From Phycisphaeraceae bacterium (GTDB lineage: Bacteria; Planctomycetota; Phycisphaerae; Phycisphaerales; UBA1924): DNA of 64,000 bases. Within the stretch, counting starts at the first letter, position 1. Every line of letters begins with the position of its first letter. The translations under genes and the position numbers were made by a program. Below, in pieces: positions 51,345 to 60,792 of the stretch. The notes beneath the pieces were generated by a model. The model did no database searches and was not told the DNA's origin. It saw nothing but the letters and a program-made list of their open reading frames with translations. The stretch lies in NCBI GenBank assembly GCA_021297895.1, contig JAJTHN010000012.1:1-64000 (forward strand), read 5' to 3'.

Positions 51345-51827
51345 ATGAAATTCGGCGTGCGGTCGTCGGCCGCCGCGCTGGTTGCGCTGTACGGTGTCCT
51401 GACGCTGGGGCTGTCGGGTTGTAGCGGCGGCGGGCACCAGCGCACGATCGCGATCACCAGCGAGCCCGCGGGCGCGACGGTGTGGCTGAACGATGTGGAA
51501 ATCGGGCGCACGCCGGTGGAGTCGACCTTCCGGTTTTACGGGACGTACGACGTGCGTCTGTCGCTGGCGGGGTACGAGCCTGTGCTCTCCGGTCGCACAG
51601 CCAATCCGCCGCCGCACGAGTGGGTGGGGTTGGATCTGGTTACCGCGGGGCTTCCGCTGAAGGATCGCCACGAGTGGCACTTTGTGCTCCAGCCCGTGGC
51701 CGAGAGCGTTGACAAGGCTGGTGCCGAAGCGGCGCTCCGCGAGCGTGCGGTGGAACTGCGGGCCAAAGCTGCCGAGGCGGCGCAAGCCGAGGCACCCGTG
51801 AGCGCCGTCGTGAGCGAGCCGAAGTAA
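51345..51827 (+). CDS. PEGA domain lipoprotein
   Basis: A 160-residue lipoprotein (signal MKFGVRSSAAALVALYGVL, lipobox LSGC with Cys26). A PEGA domain follows: ITSEPAGATVWLNDVEIGRTP then FYGTYDVRLSLAGYEP, in which the family PEGA motif reads PAGATVW. A charged Ala/Glu-rich C-terminal helix ends it. PEGA domains are surface beta-domains of unclear binding role. An in-frame ATG at 51291 is an alternative start, but the 51345 start gives an ideal signal length. Confidence 0.8.
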   Translation: MKFGVRSSAAALVALYGVLTLGLSGCSGGGHQRTIAITSEPAGATVWLNDVEIGRTPVESTFRFYGTYDVRLSLAGYEPVLSGRTANPPPHEWVGLDLVTAGLPLKDRHEWHFVLQPVAESVDKAGAEAALRERAVELRAKAAEAAQAEAPVSAVVSEPK

Positions 51828-51896
51828 CGGCGCACCGGGATCGCGCACCCGATGGGTGCGTCGCTCGACGGGTTGTAGAAGGTGAAGGGTCTGGTC

Positions 51897-53474
51897 ATGG
51901 CGTCATCGCGAGAGCATCCGCTGGGCGGTTCGTTCGTGCAGGCCGCGTCGGCGGTGGCTCGGGATATTGAGGCGTACTGGCAGGATCTGGAGCGTGACTC
52001 GCCGCCCTGGCCTGTGATGAGCAGCGCTACCCCGGGGCAGGTGCTCTCGAAGTTCCCCGGCGATGCGCCCATGCACCCCGAGTCGCTCGAGCGCGTGCTC
52101 GCGGACGTGCGGGAGGTGATCCTGCCGGGCCTGACGCACTGGCAGGCTCCCGGGTTTTTCGGCTACTTCCCCGCGAACACCTCGCCGCCGGCGGTGCTCG
52201 CGGACCTTTTGTGTGCCGGCCTTGGTGTGCAGGGCATGTCGTGGGCGACGAGCCCCGCGTGCACGGAACTGGAAGTTCGCGTGCTTGACTGGCTCGCCCG
52301 GGCGATCGGTTTGCCGGCACGCTTTGAGTTCGGCGATGGCTCGGGCCTTGGCGGCGCGGTGATTCAGGGCACCGCCAGCGAGGCGGCCATCACGACGCTG
52401 GTCGCGGCACGGTCGCGTGTCCGCAACCGGCTCGGACCGTCGGCACGCATCGGCGTGTACGCCTCCACGCAGGCCCACTCGTCGATCGCCAAGGCCGCGA
52501 TGATCGCGGGTGTCATCGACCGCGCGCCGGACTTTGCCGGTCCGGGAGACGACGGCGGCGCGCTCGCCGACGACCAGAGGTCCGGCGGCGTGCTGCGGCT
52601 CATCGCCCCGGGCAAGGGGCTGTCGATGGACACGTCGGCGCTGTCGCGGGCGATGTCGCGCGATGCGGCGATGGGCATCACGCCGACGTTCGTCGTCGCG
52701 ACGGTCGGCACCACGGCGAGCATGGCGGTGGACGATGTCGGCGCGTGCGCCACGCTGGCGGAGCGTCACGGCGCGTGGCTGCACGTTGATGCCGCGTTCG
52801 CCGGCGCGGCGTGCGTATGCCCGGAGTTTCGCGATCTGCTGCGCGGGTGCGAGCGCGCGGACTCGTTCTGCTTCAATCCGCACAAGTGGCTGCTGACGAC
52901 CTTCGACTGCGACTGCCTCTATCTGGCCGATCGCCGCGCGATTATCGATGCGCTGAGCGTGACACCCGAGTATCTGCGCAACCCAGCGGCCACCCCCGCG
53001 GCCAACCCCGCGGCACACCCGGCGCGCATCGACTATCGCGACTGGCAGTTGCCGCTGGGCCGGCGGATGCGTGCGCTGAAGCTGTGGTTCGTGATGCGCT
53101 TGTACGGCGTTGAGGGTCTGCGTGCGTACATCCGCGAGCACGTGCGGCTCGGCGAGATGTTCGCCGCGATTGTCGCGGCGGATGATCGGCTGGAGCTCGT
53201 CGCCCCGCGCGGGCTGAGCCTCGTGTGCTTCGCGCCGCGGCCCAAGCCGGGCGAGATCCTCGCGAGCGTGAACGAGCGTGCGCGGGCGTTGCTGCTGGCG
53301 ACCAACGCCGATGGAAGGGTGTACCTCACGCACGCAACGCTGCCGACGGAGGCCGACGGCTCAGCGCGCGCGGCCGCGCAGCGGTTCGTGCTCCGCATGG
53401 CCATCGGCGGCTCGTTCACGCAGGAGCGTCACGTCCGGCTTGCGTGGTCGCTCATCCGCGGTGCGCTGCCTTGA
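51897..53474 (+). CDS. PLP-dependent decarboxylase (group II, aromatic-L-amino-acid type)
   Basis: A 525-residue pyridoxal-dependent decarboxylase. Seen: MHPESLERVLADV, LTHWQAPGFFGYFPAN, the GGAVIQGTASEA cofactor-phosphate region, YASTQAHSSIAKAA with the His that stacks on PLP, WLHVDAAFAG with the Asp binding the pyridine N, and NPHKWLLTTFDC with the Schiff-base Lys. The overall arrangement fits aromatic-L-amino-acid/tryptophan or tyrosine decarboxylases. The ligand cannot be fixed. AAGGG seven bases before ATG 51897 supports the start. The gene is convergent with the prepilin gene, 22 bp apart. Confidence 0.9.
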   Translation: MASSREHPLGGSFVQAASAVARDIEAYWQDLERDSPPWPVMSSATPGQVLSKFPGDAPMHPESLERVLADVREVILPGLTHWQAPGFFGYFPANTSPPAVLADLLCAGLGVQGMSWATSPACTELEVRVLDWLARAIGLPARFEFGDGSGLGGAVIQGTASEAAITTLVAARSRVRNRLGPSARIGVYASTQAHSSIAKAAMIAGVIDRAPDFAGPGDDGGALADDQRSGGVLRLIAPGKGLSMDTSALSRAMSRDAAMGITPTFVVATVGTTASMAVDDVGACATLAERHGAWLHVDAAFAGAACVCPEFRDLLRGCERADSFCFNPHKWLLTTFDCDCLYLADRRAIIDALSVTPEYLRNPAATPAANPAAHPARIDYRDWQLPLGRRMRALKLWFVMRLYGVEGLRAYIREHVRLGEMFAAIVAADDRLELVAPRGLSLVCFAPRPKPGEILASVNERARALLLATNADGRVYLTHATLPTEADGSARAAAQRFVLRMAIGGSFTQERHVRLAWSLIRGALP

Positions 53475-53496
53475 GCGGTTCGGCCCGCAGAGCGCA

Positions 53497-54492
53497 TCAC
53501 GGCTTGGTGATGCTGACGTTCTGCCAGGAGAGGGTCTGGCCGGGGAATCGCGAGCCCGCCATCATCACGACGATCTGGCTGTACTCGGCGGCATCGGCGT
53601 CCGAGACCGTGAACGTGCTGCTGTATGTGTGCCACTGGCCGTTGCTCTTCTCCGGCGGGGCGTAATCGCGCGTCACGAGCTTGGCCCCGGGAGGAGCGGT
53701 GCCCCAGTGCAGCGCGTTGCCCGAGAGGGTCAGTTGCGTGCCGGGCTTGACGAGGTACACCTGCCAGTAGTTGAGTTGGTTGTCGTAGTTGGTCAGGCGC
53801 GTGTCGAGATTCAGCGTGAACGACCCGGCGGAAATGCTCTGGCCCATGATCACCGTCCGGCGTGCGGCCTCGGTGAACGAGGTGCTCGAGTCGGTCAGTT
53901 CGATCACGCCATCGATCAGCGTGTATCCGCTGCCGACCGTCACGCCGGGCTCGAGAGCCGGGGAGCCCGCTCCGCCGGCGATCCACGAGCCCGCGTTCGT
54001 GTACGAGGCGATGCCGGTCGGCGCGGGCATCGCGCCTGAGCCCGCCGGCGCGGCCTCGGTCAGCGAGAGCGCGCCGGTCGAGGGGTCATAGGTGTACGTG
54101 GCGCCCGTCGGCCCGATGTACGTGTGCACCGTCACGCCCTTGCGCCAGCCGCTGGTTGTGACCTCTGAGAGCACGACGCTGAAGAAGTCCGAGGCATCGG
54201 TGGAGCTGGCGGGCGATGCGTCAAGCCGGGTCGGCCGCTGCGGCCAGCCGCGGACCGCCGTGTCGGAGATGTACTGCTGGATTCCGCTGCGGACAGCCCG
54301 GACCGTCGCCGACTCGCTGCTGCTGAGCGCCCGCTGGCGATGATCGAAGTACCGTCTCACGGCGACGCCGGCGAGCATCGCCAGCACGATGATCGCCGCG
54401 ATGAGTTCGATGAGCGTGAACCCGCCGAATGAACGCGCCGCCCACCCGCGTGAACACCGGCCAGAATCGCACACCGTTCCGCTTCGATCCAT
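53497..54492 (-). CDS. Prepilin-type cleavage/methylation domain protein
   Basis: A 331-residue pseudopilin-like protein. A leader of about 24 residues ends in GGFTLIELIAAIIVLAMLAG, the type IV prepilin motif. The mature part continues with a helix (HRQRALSSSESATVRAVRSGIQQYI) and a C-terminal beta-sandwich-like domain (VIMGQSISAGSFTLNLDTRLTNYDNQLNYWQVYLV in parts, then GQWHTYSSTFTVSD), suggesting a carbohydrate-binding or jelly-roll head. No pilus or secretion machinery is adjacent. ATG 54492 gives a reasonable, if long, leader. Confidence 0.8.
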   Translation of the reverse strand: MDRSGTVCDSGRCSRGWAARSFGGFTLIELIAAIIVLAMLAGVAVRRYFDHRQRALSSSESATVRAVRSGIQQYISDTAVRGWPQRPTRLDASPASSTDASDFFSVVLSEVTTSGWRKGVTVHTYIGPTGATYTYDPSTGALSLTEAAPAGSGAMPAPTGIASYTNAGSWIAGGAGSPALEPGVTVGSGYTLIDGVIELTDSSTSFTEAARRTVIMGQSISAGSFTLNLDTRLTNYDNQLNYWQVYLVKPGTQLTLSGNALHWGTAPPGAKLVTRDYAPPEKSNGQWHTYSSTFTVSDADAAEYSQIVVMMAGSRFPGQTLSWQNVSITKP

Positions 54493-54661
54493 AGATCGAA
54501 CTTCGGCGTTCCTGCCGAAACTCCGCGCCGTTATGAGCGTTCGGATCGCGATTCTCGGACTTGGCGGCCCGCGCGAGCGGAAATCTCTGCACATTCTCAC
54601 CGTGTGCGCCACGTTCGAGCCGTGTTCAACGGGCCGAGGGTGTGAACATGCCGCCGTGGAC

Positions 54662-55801
54662 CTACTTGAAGACGATGGCAGGATCGCCGTTGACCAGTCC
54701 GCGTGCCGCGAGGATCGCGGTGCTCAGCACCATCGCGGGCATGGCCAGTGCCACGACCAGCGCCACCGGCGCCGAGAGCGTGATGTCACGCATGGGCGAC
54801 AGGTCGGTATCGCCAAGGTACAGCACGAGCGTCGCCCCGCCGAGGCCGATGCAGTAGCCGAGCACTGTGACGAACAACGCCTGGAAACAGAGCATGAGCG
54901 TGATGGTCGCGCGGCTCGCGCCCATGGCCTTGAGCGCGGCAAAGTTCTTGCGGTTCTCGTATGCGAACAGGTAGAACGTCTGCCCGACGACAAGCATGCC
55001 GATGATGATCCCAAGCAGGATCACCGAGCCGAGTACCTGCACGATGCCGGTGTTCTCCATCGTCCAGTCGATGATCGAGTCGTTGAACTCCTGACGGGTC
55101 TTGGCGACCAGCCCGGTCTGCGCCTCGATTGCGCGAGCGACCTGCTCATGCGGCACGCCGGGCTGGACCTTCACCAGCGCGAAGGAAACGGTGTTGTTGG
55201 GCTCCTGCGTCAGCCGCACGGCGACGCTGCGGCGGGCGTAGATGATCTCGCCGCCGGTGATCGTCTTGACCGCGCGGCAGACGCCGATGATCCTCACGCG
55301 ACGCTTGCCGATCTCGATCGTCGGCTGCTCGGTGATCGGAATGTCGCCGAAGAGGCGCTTGAATGTTGCGATATCCGCGATGACCTTGTCCGGCCCGCGA
55401 AGGTCCTCGATGCTTCCCGCGAGCATGACCGTCGGTGCGCCGATGAGCGTCGCGTCATCGACGCCGATGAGTCCGATGTTGCGCATCTCGCCGTCGGCGC
55501 CGCGCGCGGTGGTGCCGCCACGATACAGGGGTGTGGCCCACGCGACGCCCTGCACGCCGCGGACGCGGGTGAGCCAGCCCTCGGGCATTTGCTCGACGAT
55601 TTCTGTCGCGCCGATTCCGGGTCGCGTGACCCAGACGTCGATCTCGGGGTTGGCGGTGACCAGATACGCCGAGAGTTCCAGCACGCGCACGAAGATGGAG
55701 GCCTGCTGAACGATGAGCAGCGTGCTGAACGCGACGCCGAAGATCAGCCCGAGGTACTTGACCCGGTCGCCGACAAGCATCCGGAATGCGACGTAGATCA
55801 T
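54662..55801 (-). CDS. ABC transporter permease, DevC/FtsX-like (orphan)
   Basis: A 379-residue permease with a first TM (about residues 17-35), a large extracytoplasmic domain (about 45-250) and three C-terminal TMs (about 255-360) with FAYENRKNFAALKAMGASRATI, the FtsX/MacB-family coupling region. The layout is that of DevC in heterocyst glycolipid exporters and related permeases. Neither the ATPase (DevA) nor the membrane-fusion protein (DevB) is adjacent, which leaves the partner unknown. It lies 169 bp upstream of the prepilin gene on the same strand. Confidence 0.85.
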   Translation of the reverse strand: MIYVAFRMLVGDRVKYLGLIFGVAFSTLLIVQQASIFVRVLELSAYLVTANPEIDVWVTRPGIGATEIVEQMPEGWLTRVRGVQGVAWATPLYRGGTTARGADGEMRNIGLIGVDDATLIGAPTVMLAGSIEDLRGPDKVIADIATFKRLFGDIPITEQPTIEIGKRRVRIIGVCRAVKTITGGEIIYARRSVAVRLTQEPNNTVSFALVKVQPGVPHEQVARAIEAQTGLVAKTRQEFNDSIIDWTMENTGIVQVLGSVILLGIIIGMLVVGQTFYLFAYENRKNFAALKAMGASRATITLMLCFQALFVTVLGYCIGLGGATLVLYLGDTDLSPMRDITLSAPVALVVALAMPAMVLSTAILAARGLVNGDPAIVFK

Positions 55802-55904
55802 GCCGCGACTCCGCGTTCGGAGTCCGGTTGGAACATCATGAATTTCTCTTCAGGCACGTGAGATAGTAGAACCTGTCGCGCCCGGCGCGGCATACACATG
55901 GACC

Positions 55905-56510
55905 ATGAACGAGCACACTTCTGCCGGCTTTGGTCGTCTCGCGGTTGTTGTTGGGGTGCTTTTGGCCCTAGGCATTATCGGCTGCCAACCGACTCGCGAG
56001 CCGGTGACGCAGGATGACCGGATCGCTGAGGCCCGCGAGCTTTCACCGCCGCACGAATCGATCAGAGACCTGGCGTTCCTCGCGGGCACATGGGTCGAGT
56101 CCGAGGCCCGCACCGGCGTGCCGTACAACGAGGAGCACTGGATGCTGCCGCGCGGTTCATCGGTGCTCGGCATGATCCGCCGGATCCGAAAGGACGGTGT
56201 GCCGGCATTTCACGAGATCACCTCGATCACCAGGGAAGACCAAGGCGTCTTCCTCCGCCTGCGGCACTTCCATGGCAAGCTCGAGACGCGCGAGGGCGAG
56301 ACCGATCCGAGCGTCTTCCGGCTGGTCAGCTCGCGATCTTCGTCCGTTGGCGGAAGCGCTGAGTTTGTGGCCGTCAGCGGCACCCGCGGAGTCGCACGTG
56401 TGGTGTACACGCGGGTGCACGATCTGCTCACACTGATGGTCTACTTCGAGCCGGGGCGCGAGCGCACGCTCGATACATTCTCCTACCGCCGAAGCCCGGG
56501 CACGCGCTGA
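55905..56510 (+). CDS. DUF6265-type lipoprotein
   Basis: A 201-residue lipoprotein (signal LAVVVGVLLALGIIGC, Cys27). The mature domain carries LAFLAGTWVES, EEHWMLPRGSSVLGMIRR and FLRLRHFHGKLE, the conserved pattern of DUF6265 proteins (a lipocalin/calycin-like beta-barrel). The family has no assigned function. It stands alone between a divergent permease gene and a convergent CBS gene. Confidence 0.82.
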   Translation: MNEHTSAGFGRLAVVVGVLLALGIIGCQPTREPVTQDDRIAEARELSPPHESIRDLAFLAGTWVESEARTGVPYNEEHWMLPRGSSVLGMIRRIRKDGVPAFHEITSITREDQGVFLRLRHFHGKLETREGETDPSVFRLVSSRSSSVGGSAEFVAVSGTRGVARVVYTRVHDLLTLMVYFEPGRERTLDTFSYRRSPGTR

Positions 56511-56530
56511 GACCGGCGTCCGAGCCGTCT

Positions 56531-57010
56531 TCACGCAGCCTTGAAGCCGACATCGCCGGGCTTGGGCGGGGGCTTGGCGTGGTCGATGGTGCACCCCGGC
56601 TCGACGCCGCACTCCAGCGAGTAGCGCATCATGTCGTGCCACGTGCAGATGCCCACGGGGCGTTTCTGCCCATCGGTCACGGGCACGCACGAGATGTTGT
56701 GCCACAGCAGCATCGACATCGCGACCTTGATCGGCGTGTCGGGCGACACGGTGAACACGTTCCGCGTCATGAACTGATGCACCTTTCGGTCCAGGCAGTA
56801 CACATCCTGCGTGCGCTCGGCCTTGGTGCCGATGAACGGGCTGATGTTGCGCAGCAGGTCGCGATCGCTGACGATGCCGACCAGTTTGCCGTCTTCGACG
56901 ACCAGCAGGTGGTGGAACCGGTGGGAGAGAAAGATGGTGCGCACGTCGTCGAGGGTGTGGTCCATCGAGACGGTGACCAGATCGCGGACCATAATGGAGT
57001 CGATGTTCAT
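56531..57010 (-). CDS. CBS domain protein
   Basis: A 159-residue protein consisting of two CBS domains (about residues 1-60 and 75-140): IMVRDLVTVSMDHTLDDVRTIFLSHRFHHLLVVEDGKLVGIVSDRDLL in pieces, then MTRNVFTVSPDTPIKVAMSMLLWHNISCVPVTDGQKRPVGI. CBS pairs bind adenine nucleotides and act as energy or redox sensors. It has no fused output domain and so may regulate another protein. It is divergent from the HIT gene. Confidence 0.9.
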   Translation of the reverse strand: MNIDSIMVRDLVTVSMDHTLDDVRTIFLSHRFHHLLVVEDGKLVGIVSDRDLLRNISPFIGTKAERTQDVYCLDRKVHQFMTRNVFTVSPDTPIKVAMSMLLWHNISCVPVTDGQKRPVGICTWHDMMRYSLECGVEPGCTIDHAKPPPKPGDVGFKAA

Positions 57011-57078
57011 GCGTTCCTCCGCGGCGCGCCGCTATGGACAAGAATCGGTCGATGCGCCGGGGAACTGAGGGCTCAGCC

Positions 57079-57771
57079 ATGTCCGAAAGCGTCCGATCGT
57101 CCGAGAACTCGATGCCGCCGACCTCATCGCCCGCTCCATCTGCCCGGAGTGACGATGCCCGAACTCAGCCCGCCGCGGCGGGGCAACTCTGGGCCCCGTG
57201 GAGACTCGAGTATCTCCAGGGCCTGGCCGACGGCCCGCAGTCCGGGCCGAACGCGCCGGCGACACCGTCGGCCGGTGTGCCCGTGTCGGCTCGGCCGCCC
57301 GAGCGAGCGTTCGCATCTTTCCTTGCACGCGACTGGGCACAGCCCGAGCACGATCTGGCCAATCACGTGATCGTCCGATCGCCCGTCGGCATGGTGCTGC
57401 TCAACGCCTTCCCGTACGCGAACGGCCATCTGCTCGTGGCGCTGGGCGAGGGCCGGCCGCGGCTGCTGGACTACTCGCCGCAGCAGCGCGCACGCCTGTG
57501 GGAACTGGTGGACCTTGCCACCGATCTGTGCGAGGTCACGCTTCAGCCCATGGGCATCAACACCGGCATCAATCAGGGTGCCGCGGCGGGCGCCGGGGTG
57601 CCGTCCCACCTTCACGTCCACCTCGTGCCCAGGTGGGCGGGCGATACGAACTTCATCACGGTGGTCGGACAGGTTCGCGTGGTGCCGTCGTCGCTGGAGG
57701 CGATGAGTGCACGATACCGCGAAGGATGGTCGCGGATCCGCGATCGCTGGCAGCACGCAATGCGGCCATGA
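57079..57771 (+). CDS. HIT family nucleotide hydrolase/phosphorylase
   Basis: A 230-residue HIT-superfamily enzyme with the motif HLHVHLVPRW at its C-terminal half and the upstream Asn-rich GINTGINQGAAAGAGVPSH element. QLWAPWRLEYL near the N-terminus is typical of the AP4A-phosphorylase-like HIT proteins of actinobacteria and planctomycetes. It probably cleaves dinucleoside polyphosphates or adenylated substrates. A disordered Pro/Ser/Ala-rich leader precedes the domain. The Met at 57034 is an alternative start. Confidence 0.88.
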   Translation: MSESVRSSENSMPPTSSPAPSARSDDARTQPAAAGQLWAPWRLEYLQGLADGPQSGPNAPATPSAGVPVSARPPERAFASFLARDWAQPEHDLANHVIVRSPVGMVLLNAFPYANGHLLVALGEGRPRLLDYSPQQRARLWELVDLATDLCEVTLQPMGINTGINQGAAAGAGVPSHLHVHLVPRWAGDTNFITVVGQVRVVPSSLEAMSARYREGWSRIRDRWQHAMRP

Positions 57772-57792
57772 TTCGGCGTTCCCGCCATCGGC

Positions 57793-58941
57793 TCACGCCG
57801 CGAGAACAAGACCGGTCGTCGGCGCGGGCACATCCCACGGCGTGATCACGCGGCGATCCGGCAACTTCGCCTGCAGCCGCTCCATCGCGTCGAGCATCGG
57901 CCCCGGCGAGAGCGTCGCGACCACGAGCGCATCGGCCTGATCAGGCTCGCCGATAATCTGCACGTTCAGTTCGTGCAGGGCACGCGCGACTTCGGCGGCG
58001 TTCTTTCCCGGCGCGACCAGCGCCACCCGCCCGAGCGGTGACTGCGCGTGCGCTCGCCCCAGCGCGGCTCGCGCCGCGGCTAGGCCGGTGAATCGATCCC
58101 ACAGCGCCTCGGGCAGCGGCGAGCGCTTCTGCCTCGGCAGGCTCAGGGCAAGCCCCGCCGCGCCGAGCACAAAGCCCGGAAGCGCACGCTCCTTGCGGGC
58201 GATCCCGGCGTAACGCGTGATGGTGTGTATCACCGCGCCGCGAACCAGCGGAGCCGGGGCGTACCGACGCATCACCCACGCGTTGTTGCGGACCAGACGG
58301 CCGAGGATTCGTCCCATGCTCCGTCCGCCGAGAACCTTACGGTGCAGCACGCAGAAGCGCCGATCCATGACAACACGATGCCCCGCCGCGAGCATGCGGG
58401 CGCTGAGGTCGTACTCCTCGGCGTAGTAGTCGAAGGTCTGGTCGTAGCCGCCCAGCGACTGAAAGACCTCGCGCCGGATGGCCACGCCGCAGCCGATGAA
58501 GACCTCGGGCAGCCCGCCGGCTTCGCGCGGCCCGGAGCGCAGTTGCTCGGGCGTGGCGACTCGCCAGTTGGGCATGTTCGGACCGGGCAGGAAGATCTCC
58601 GCCGCGACCGCCGCGACATCCGGTGCCGCGGCCTTCAGCGCTGCGATGAAGCCCGTGTCGATCGGCGATGAGTCATCGTCGAGCATGATCAGCCACTGAC
58701 CGTTTGCGATCAGCGCGCCGTGGTTCCTCGCCGCCGCGGCGATGTTCTTGGTCATCACCTGCGAACGCACGCGCACGCCGTTGGTCAGTTCAGGGTCGCA
58801 GATCGCCGGCAGGGTCGAGGCGTTGTCGACCACGATGACTTCGAACTCCTCGGGGCTCAGCGGCAGCGAGCCGAGGATCGCCAGCGTGCGCAGCAGTTCG
58901 CTGGGTCGGTTGTGCGTCGGGATGATGAAGCTTGCGAGCAT
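57793..58941 (-). CDS. Glycosyltransferase family 2
   Basis: A 382-residue GT-A fold transferase. It begins ASFIIPTHNRPSELLRTLA, then VIVVDNAS, the metal-binding LIMLDDDSSPID (DxD), GCGVAIRREVFQSLGGYDQTFDYYAEEYDLSARML, typical of GT2 enzymes elongating surface glycans. A C-terminal region of about 80 residues (GRVALVAPGKNAAEVARALHELNVQIIGEPDQ) resembles a Rossmann-like regulatory domain. It lies 15 bp after the HldE-like gene on the same strand, so the two are probably co-transcribed. Confidence 0.88.
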   Translation of the reverse strand: MLASFIIPTHNRPSELLRTLAILGSLPLSPEEFEVIVVDNASTLPAICDPELTNGVRVRSQVMTKNIAAAARNHGALIANGQWLIMLDDDSSPIDTGFIAALKAAAPDVAAVAAEIFLPGPNMPNWRVATPEQLRSGPREAGGLPEVFIGCGVAIRREVFQSLGGYDQTFDYYAEEYDLSARMLAAGHRVVMDRRFCVLHRKVLGGRSMGRILGRLVRNNAWVMRRYAPAPLVRGAVIHTITRYAGIARKERALPGFVLGAAGLALSLPRQKRSPLPEALWDRFTGLAAARAALGRAHAQSPLGRVALVAPGKNAAEVARALHELNVQIIGEPDQADALVVATLSPGPMLDAMERLQAKLPDRRVITPWDVPAPTTGLVLAA

Positions 58942-58956
58942 GATTGGTCGTGTGTT

Positions 58957-60672
58957 TCAGACGGCCTGGCCCATCCGAGCGCGCATGGCGACCGCGTCGC
59001 CCTCGCCGGGTGCGTACGCGAGCCGCGAGGCGTGCAGCCGGACCATCGCGTGACGCAGATCGGTGGAAGCGACCGGAATGTTGCCGAGGCGCTGGGCCTG
59101 CGTGGCCGCGCCGAGCGAGCCGAGCGTTGCAGAGGCGAGGGTCGATGCGCCGGTCGTCATCGCGAGCGTGGCGACGCTCAGCAGGGTGTCGCCGCAACCG
59201 AGCGGGTCGACCGGATGGCCCGTGAACGCGGGCACGTGCTCGCCGCGGACGCGCGAGGCGTTGGCCTCGATCCCGGGGTCTGAAGGGTTCGCCGAACCCG
59301 GCGTGTCGATGCGATCAAAGGCGATAAGCCCATCGCCGCCGAGCGTGACGAAGATCCCGCGGGAGCGCGTGTCCTCCAGCACCCGCCACGCGACGGAGGG
59401 GATCGATTGGTCGAAGATGCGATAGGTTTCGCGCAGTTCGCTCTCACTGGGGCAGAGCAGGTCCATGGAGTGAAACGCCCGCAGGCTCGAGCGTCGTCCC
59501 GACACATCGCCGCTCATCACGCGCACGCGCGGGCGGAGCGTGGTGCAGAGGTGGTCGAGCACCGTGGGCGTGAGCAGGCCGTTGCCGAAGTCCGCGATGA
59601 TCGCCGCGTCCGCGCCGTCGGCGTGCTCGCCGGCGAGTCGCACGAGCCGCTCCTGCCGCGTCGCGTCGAGAACGATCGGGCTGAGCGCATTGACCTTCAT
59701 CACCTTCTGCGCCCCGACGAGAAACCGCTGCTTTTCGGCCATCGGCACATCGACCGGTATGGACGCGACCTCCACACCCTCCGCGGCCATCCGCTCGCGG
59801 AACCGCTCGCCCTCGGCATTATCCGGCAGGCCCGTGACCAGCACCGGTCGAGCGCCGAGCGCCGCGCAGTGACGCGCGATGATCGCCGCGCCACCGTCAT
59901 ACTGGCGCCGCTCCAGCGGGCGCAGGGTCATCACGGGCGACTCGCTGGCGACTTCCGGCTGATCGCAGAGCACGTACACGTCGCTGATCGTCTCGCCGAC
60001 GACCACGACGCGCCGGTCGCGCATCGCGTTGATCACGCCGTTGAGTCTCGGGCCCTGAAGCTCCTCGTGAGCGAGCAACTGACGCAGCCGCGCGTTGTAG
60101 GGATCAACGCTCTGCTCCAGCGCACGGATCAGCGCGGTGCTGGAGAACACCACATCGCCCGACGAGAAGATGACCTTGCCCCCGGCCGCCTCCACCGCCG
60201 CTCGCTCCGCCGCGAAGCGCGGGTCGTTGTTCTGCTCGTATTCGCGGCCCTTGATGTAGACATCCGGCTGCACCCGCGTGAGGATGTCCTGAGCGGTGGG
60301 AGAAGGGTCGATGTACACCCAGTCCACACAGTCGAGTTCGGCCAGGTTCTCGGCGCGGAGTTCCTCGGGGATCAGCGGTGCCCCGCCGCGCTTGGTGTAG
60401 CACGCATCGGCGGTGATGGACACCAGCAGTATGTCGCCGTGGCTGCGCGCCTGACGGAGGTGGCGGATATGCCCCGGGTGGACGATGTCGAAGCAGCCGT
60501 GACACTGGACCACGTTCAGGCCCATCGCCCGCGCGCCGGCTCGGCGCTCGAGCAGTTCGGGCAGCGACAGAATCTTGGCCCGCTGCCGCGGCCCGCCCGT
60601 TCCTGAGCCTCCGCGGCTCGGGTTGAGGGGTGAACGGTCCGACGATCCGGGTTCGCGACCAGATGAGCGCAT
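58957..60672 (-). CDS. Bifunctional HldE-like nucleotidyltransferase-PfkB sugar kinase (swapped order)
   Basis: A 571-residue fusion. The N-terminal domain (about residues 50-200) is a cytidylyltransferase-like nucleotidyltransferase with QCHGCFDIVHPGHIRHL (the HxGH motif). The C-terminal domain (about 225-560) is a PfkB/ribokinase-type kinase with VVVVGETISDVYV and the C-terminal signature DPLGCGDTLLS with the catalytic Asp. This is the domain pair of HldE (heptose-7-phosphate kinase plus heptose-1-phosphate adenylyltransferase), which makes ADP-heptose for LPS, but in reverse order relative to E. coli HldE. Linked with a GT2 gene, it fits LPS core or other heptose glycan synthesis. Confidence 0.85.
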   Translation of the reverse strand: MRSSGREPGSSDRSPLNPSRGGSGTGGPRQRAKILSLPELLERRAGARAMGLNVVQCHGCFDIVHPGHIRHLRQARSHGDILLVSITADACYTKRGGAPLIPEELRAENLAELDCVDWVYIDPSPTAQDILTRVQPDVYIKGREYEQNNDPRFAAERAAVEAAGGKVIFSSGDVVFSSTALIRALEQSVDPYNARLRQLLAHEELQGPRLNGVINAMRDRRVVVVGETISDVYVLCDQPEVASESPVMTLRPLERRQYDGGAAIIARHCAALGARPVLVTGLPDNAEGERFRERMAAEGVEVASIPVDVPMAEKQRFLVGAQKVMKVNALSPIVLDATRQERLVRLAGEHADGADAAIIADFGNGLLTPTVLDHLCTTLRPRVRVMSGDVSGRRSSLRAFHSMDLLCPSESELRETYRIFDQSIPSVAWRVLEDTRSRGIFVTLGGDGLIAFDRIDTPGSANPSDPGIEANASRVRGEHVPAFTGHPVDPLGCGDTLLSVATLAMTTGASTLASATLGSLGAATQAQRLGNIPVASTDLRHAMVRLHASRLAYAPGEGDAVAMRARMGQAV

Positions 60673-60792
60673 GTTCCGTTATCGGCCCGTTGGGGCTGGG
60701 CCTTTACGGGTGTTTGCCCCGCACGCGAGACTTTCGCGGACTCCGCGCCCGGTTTGCGTACGTTGCAGGCCTGAATAGCCGATAACCACGAC

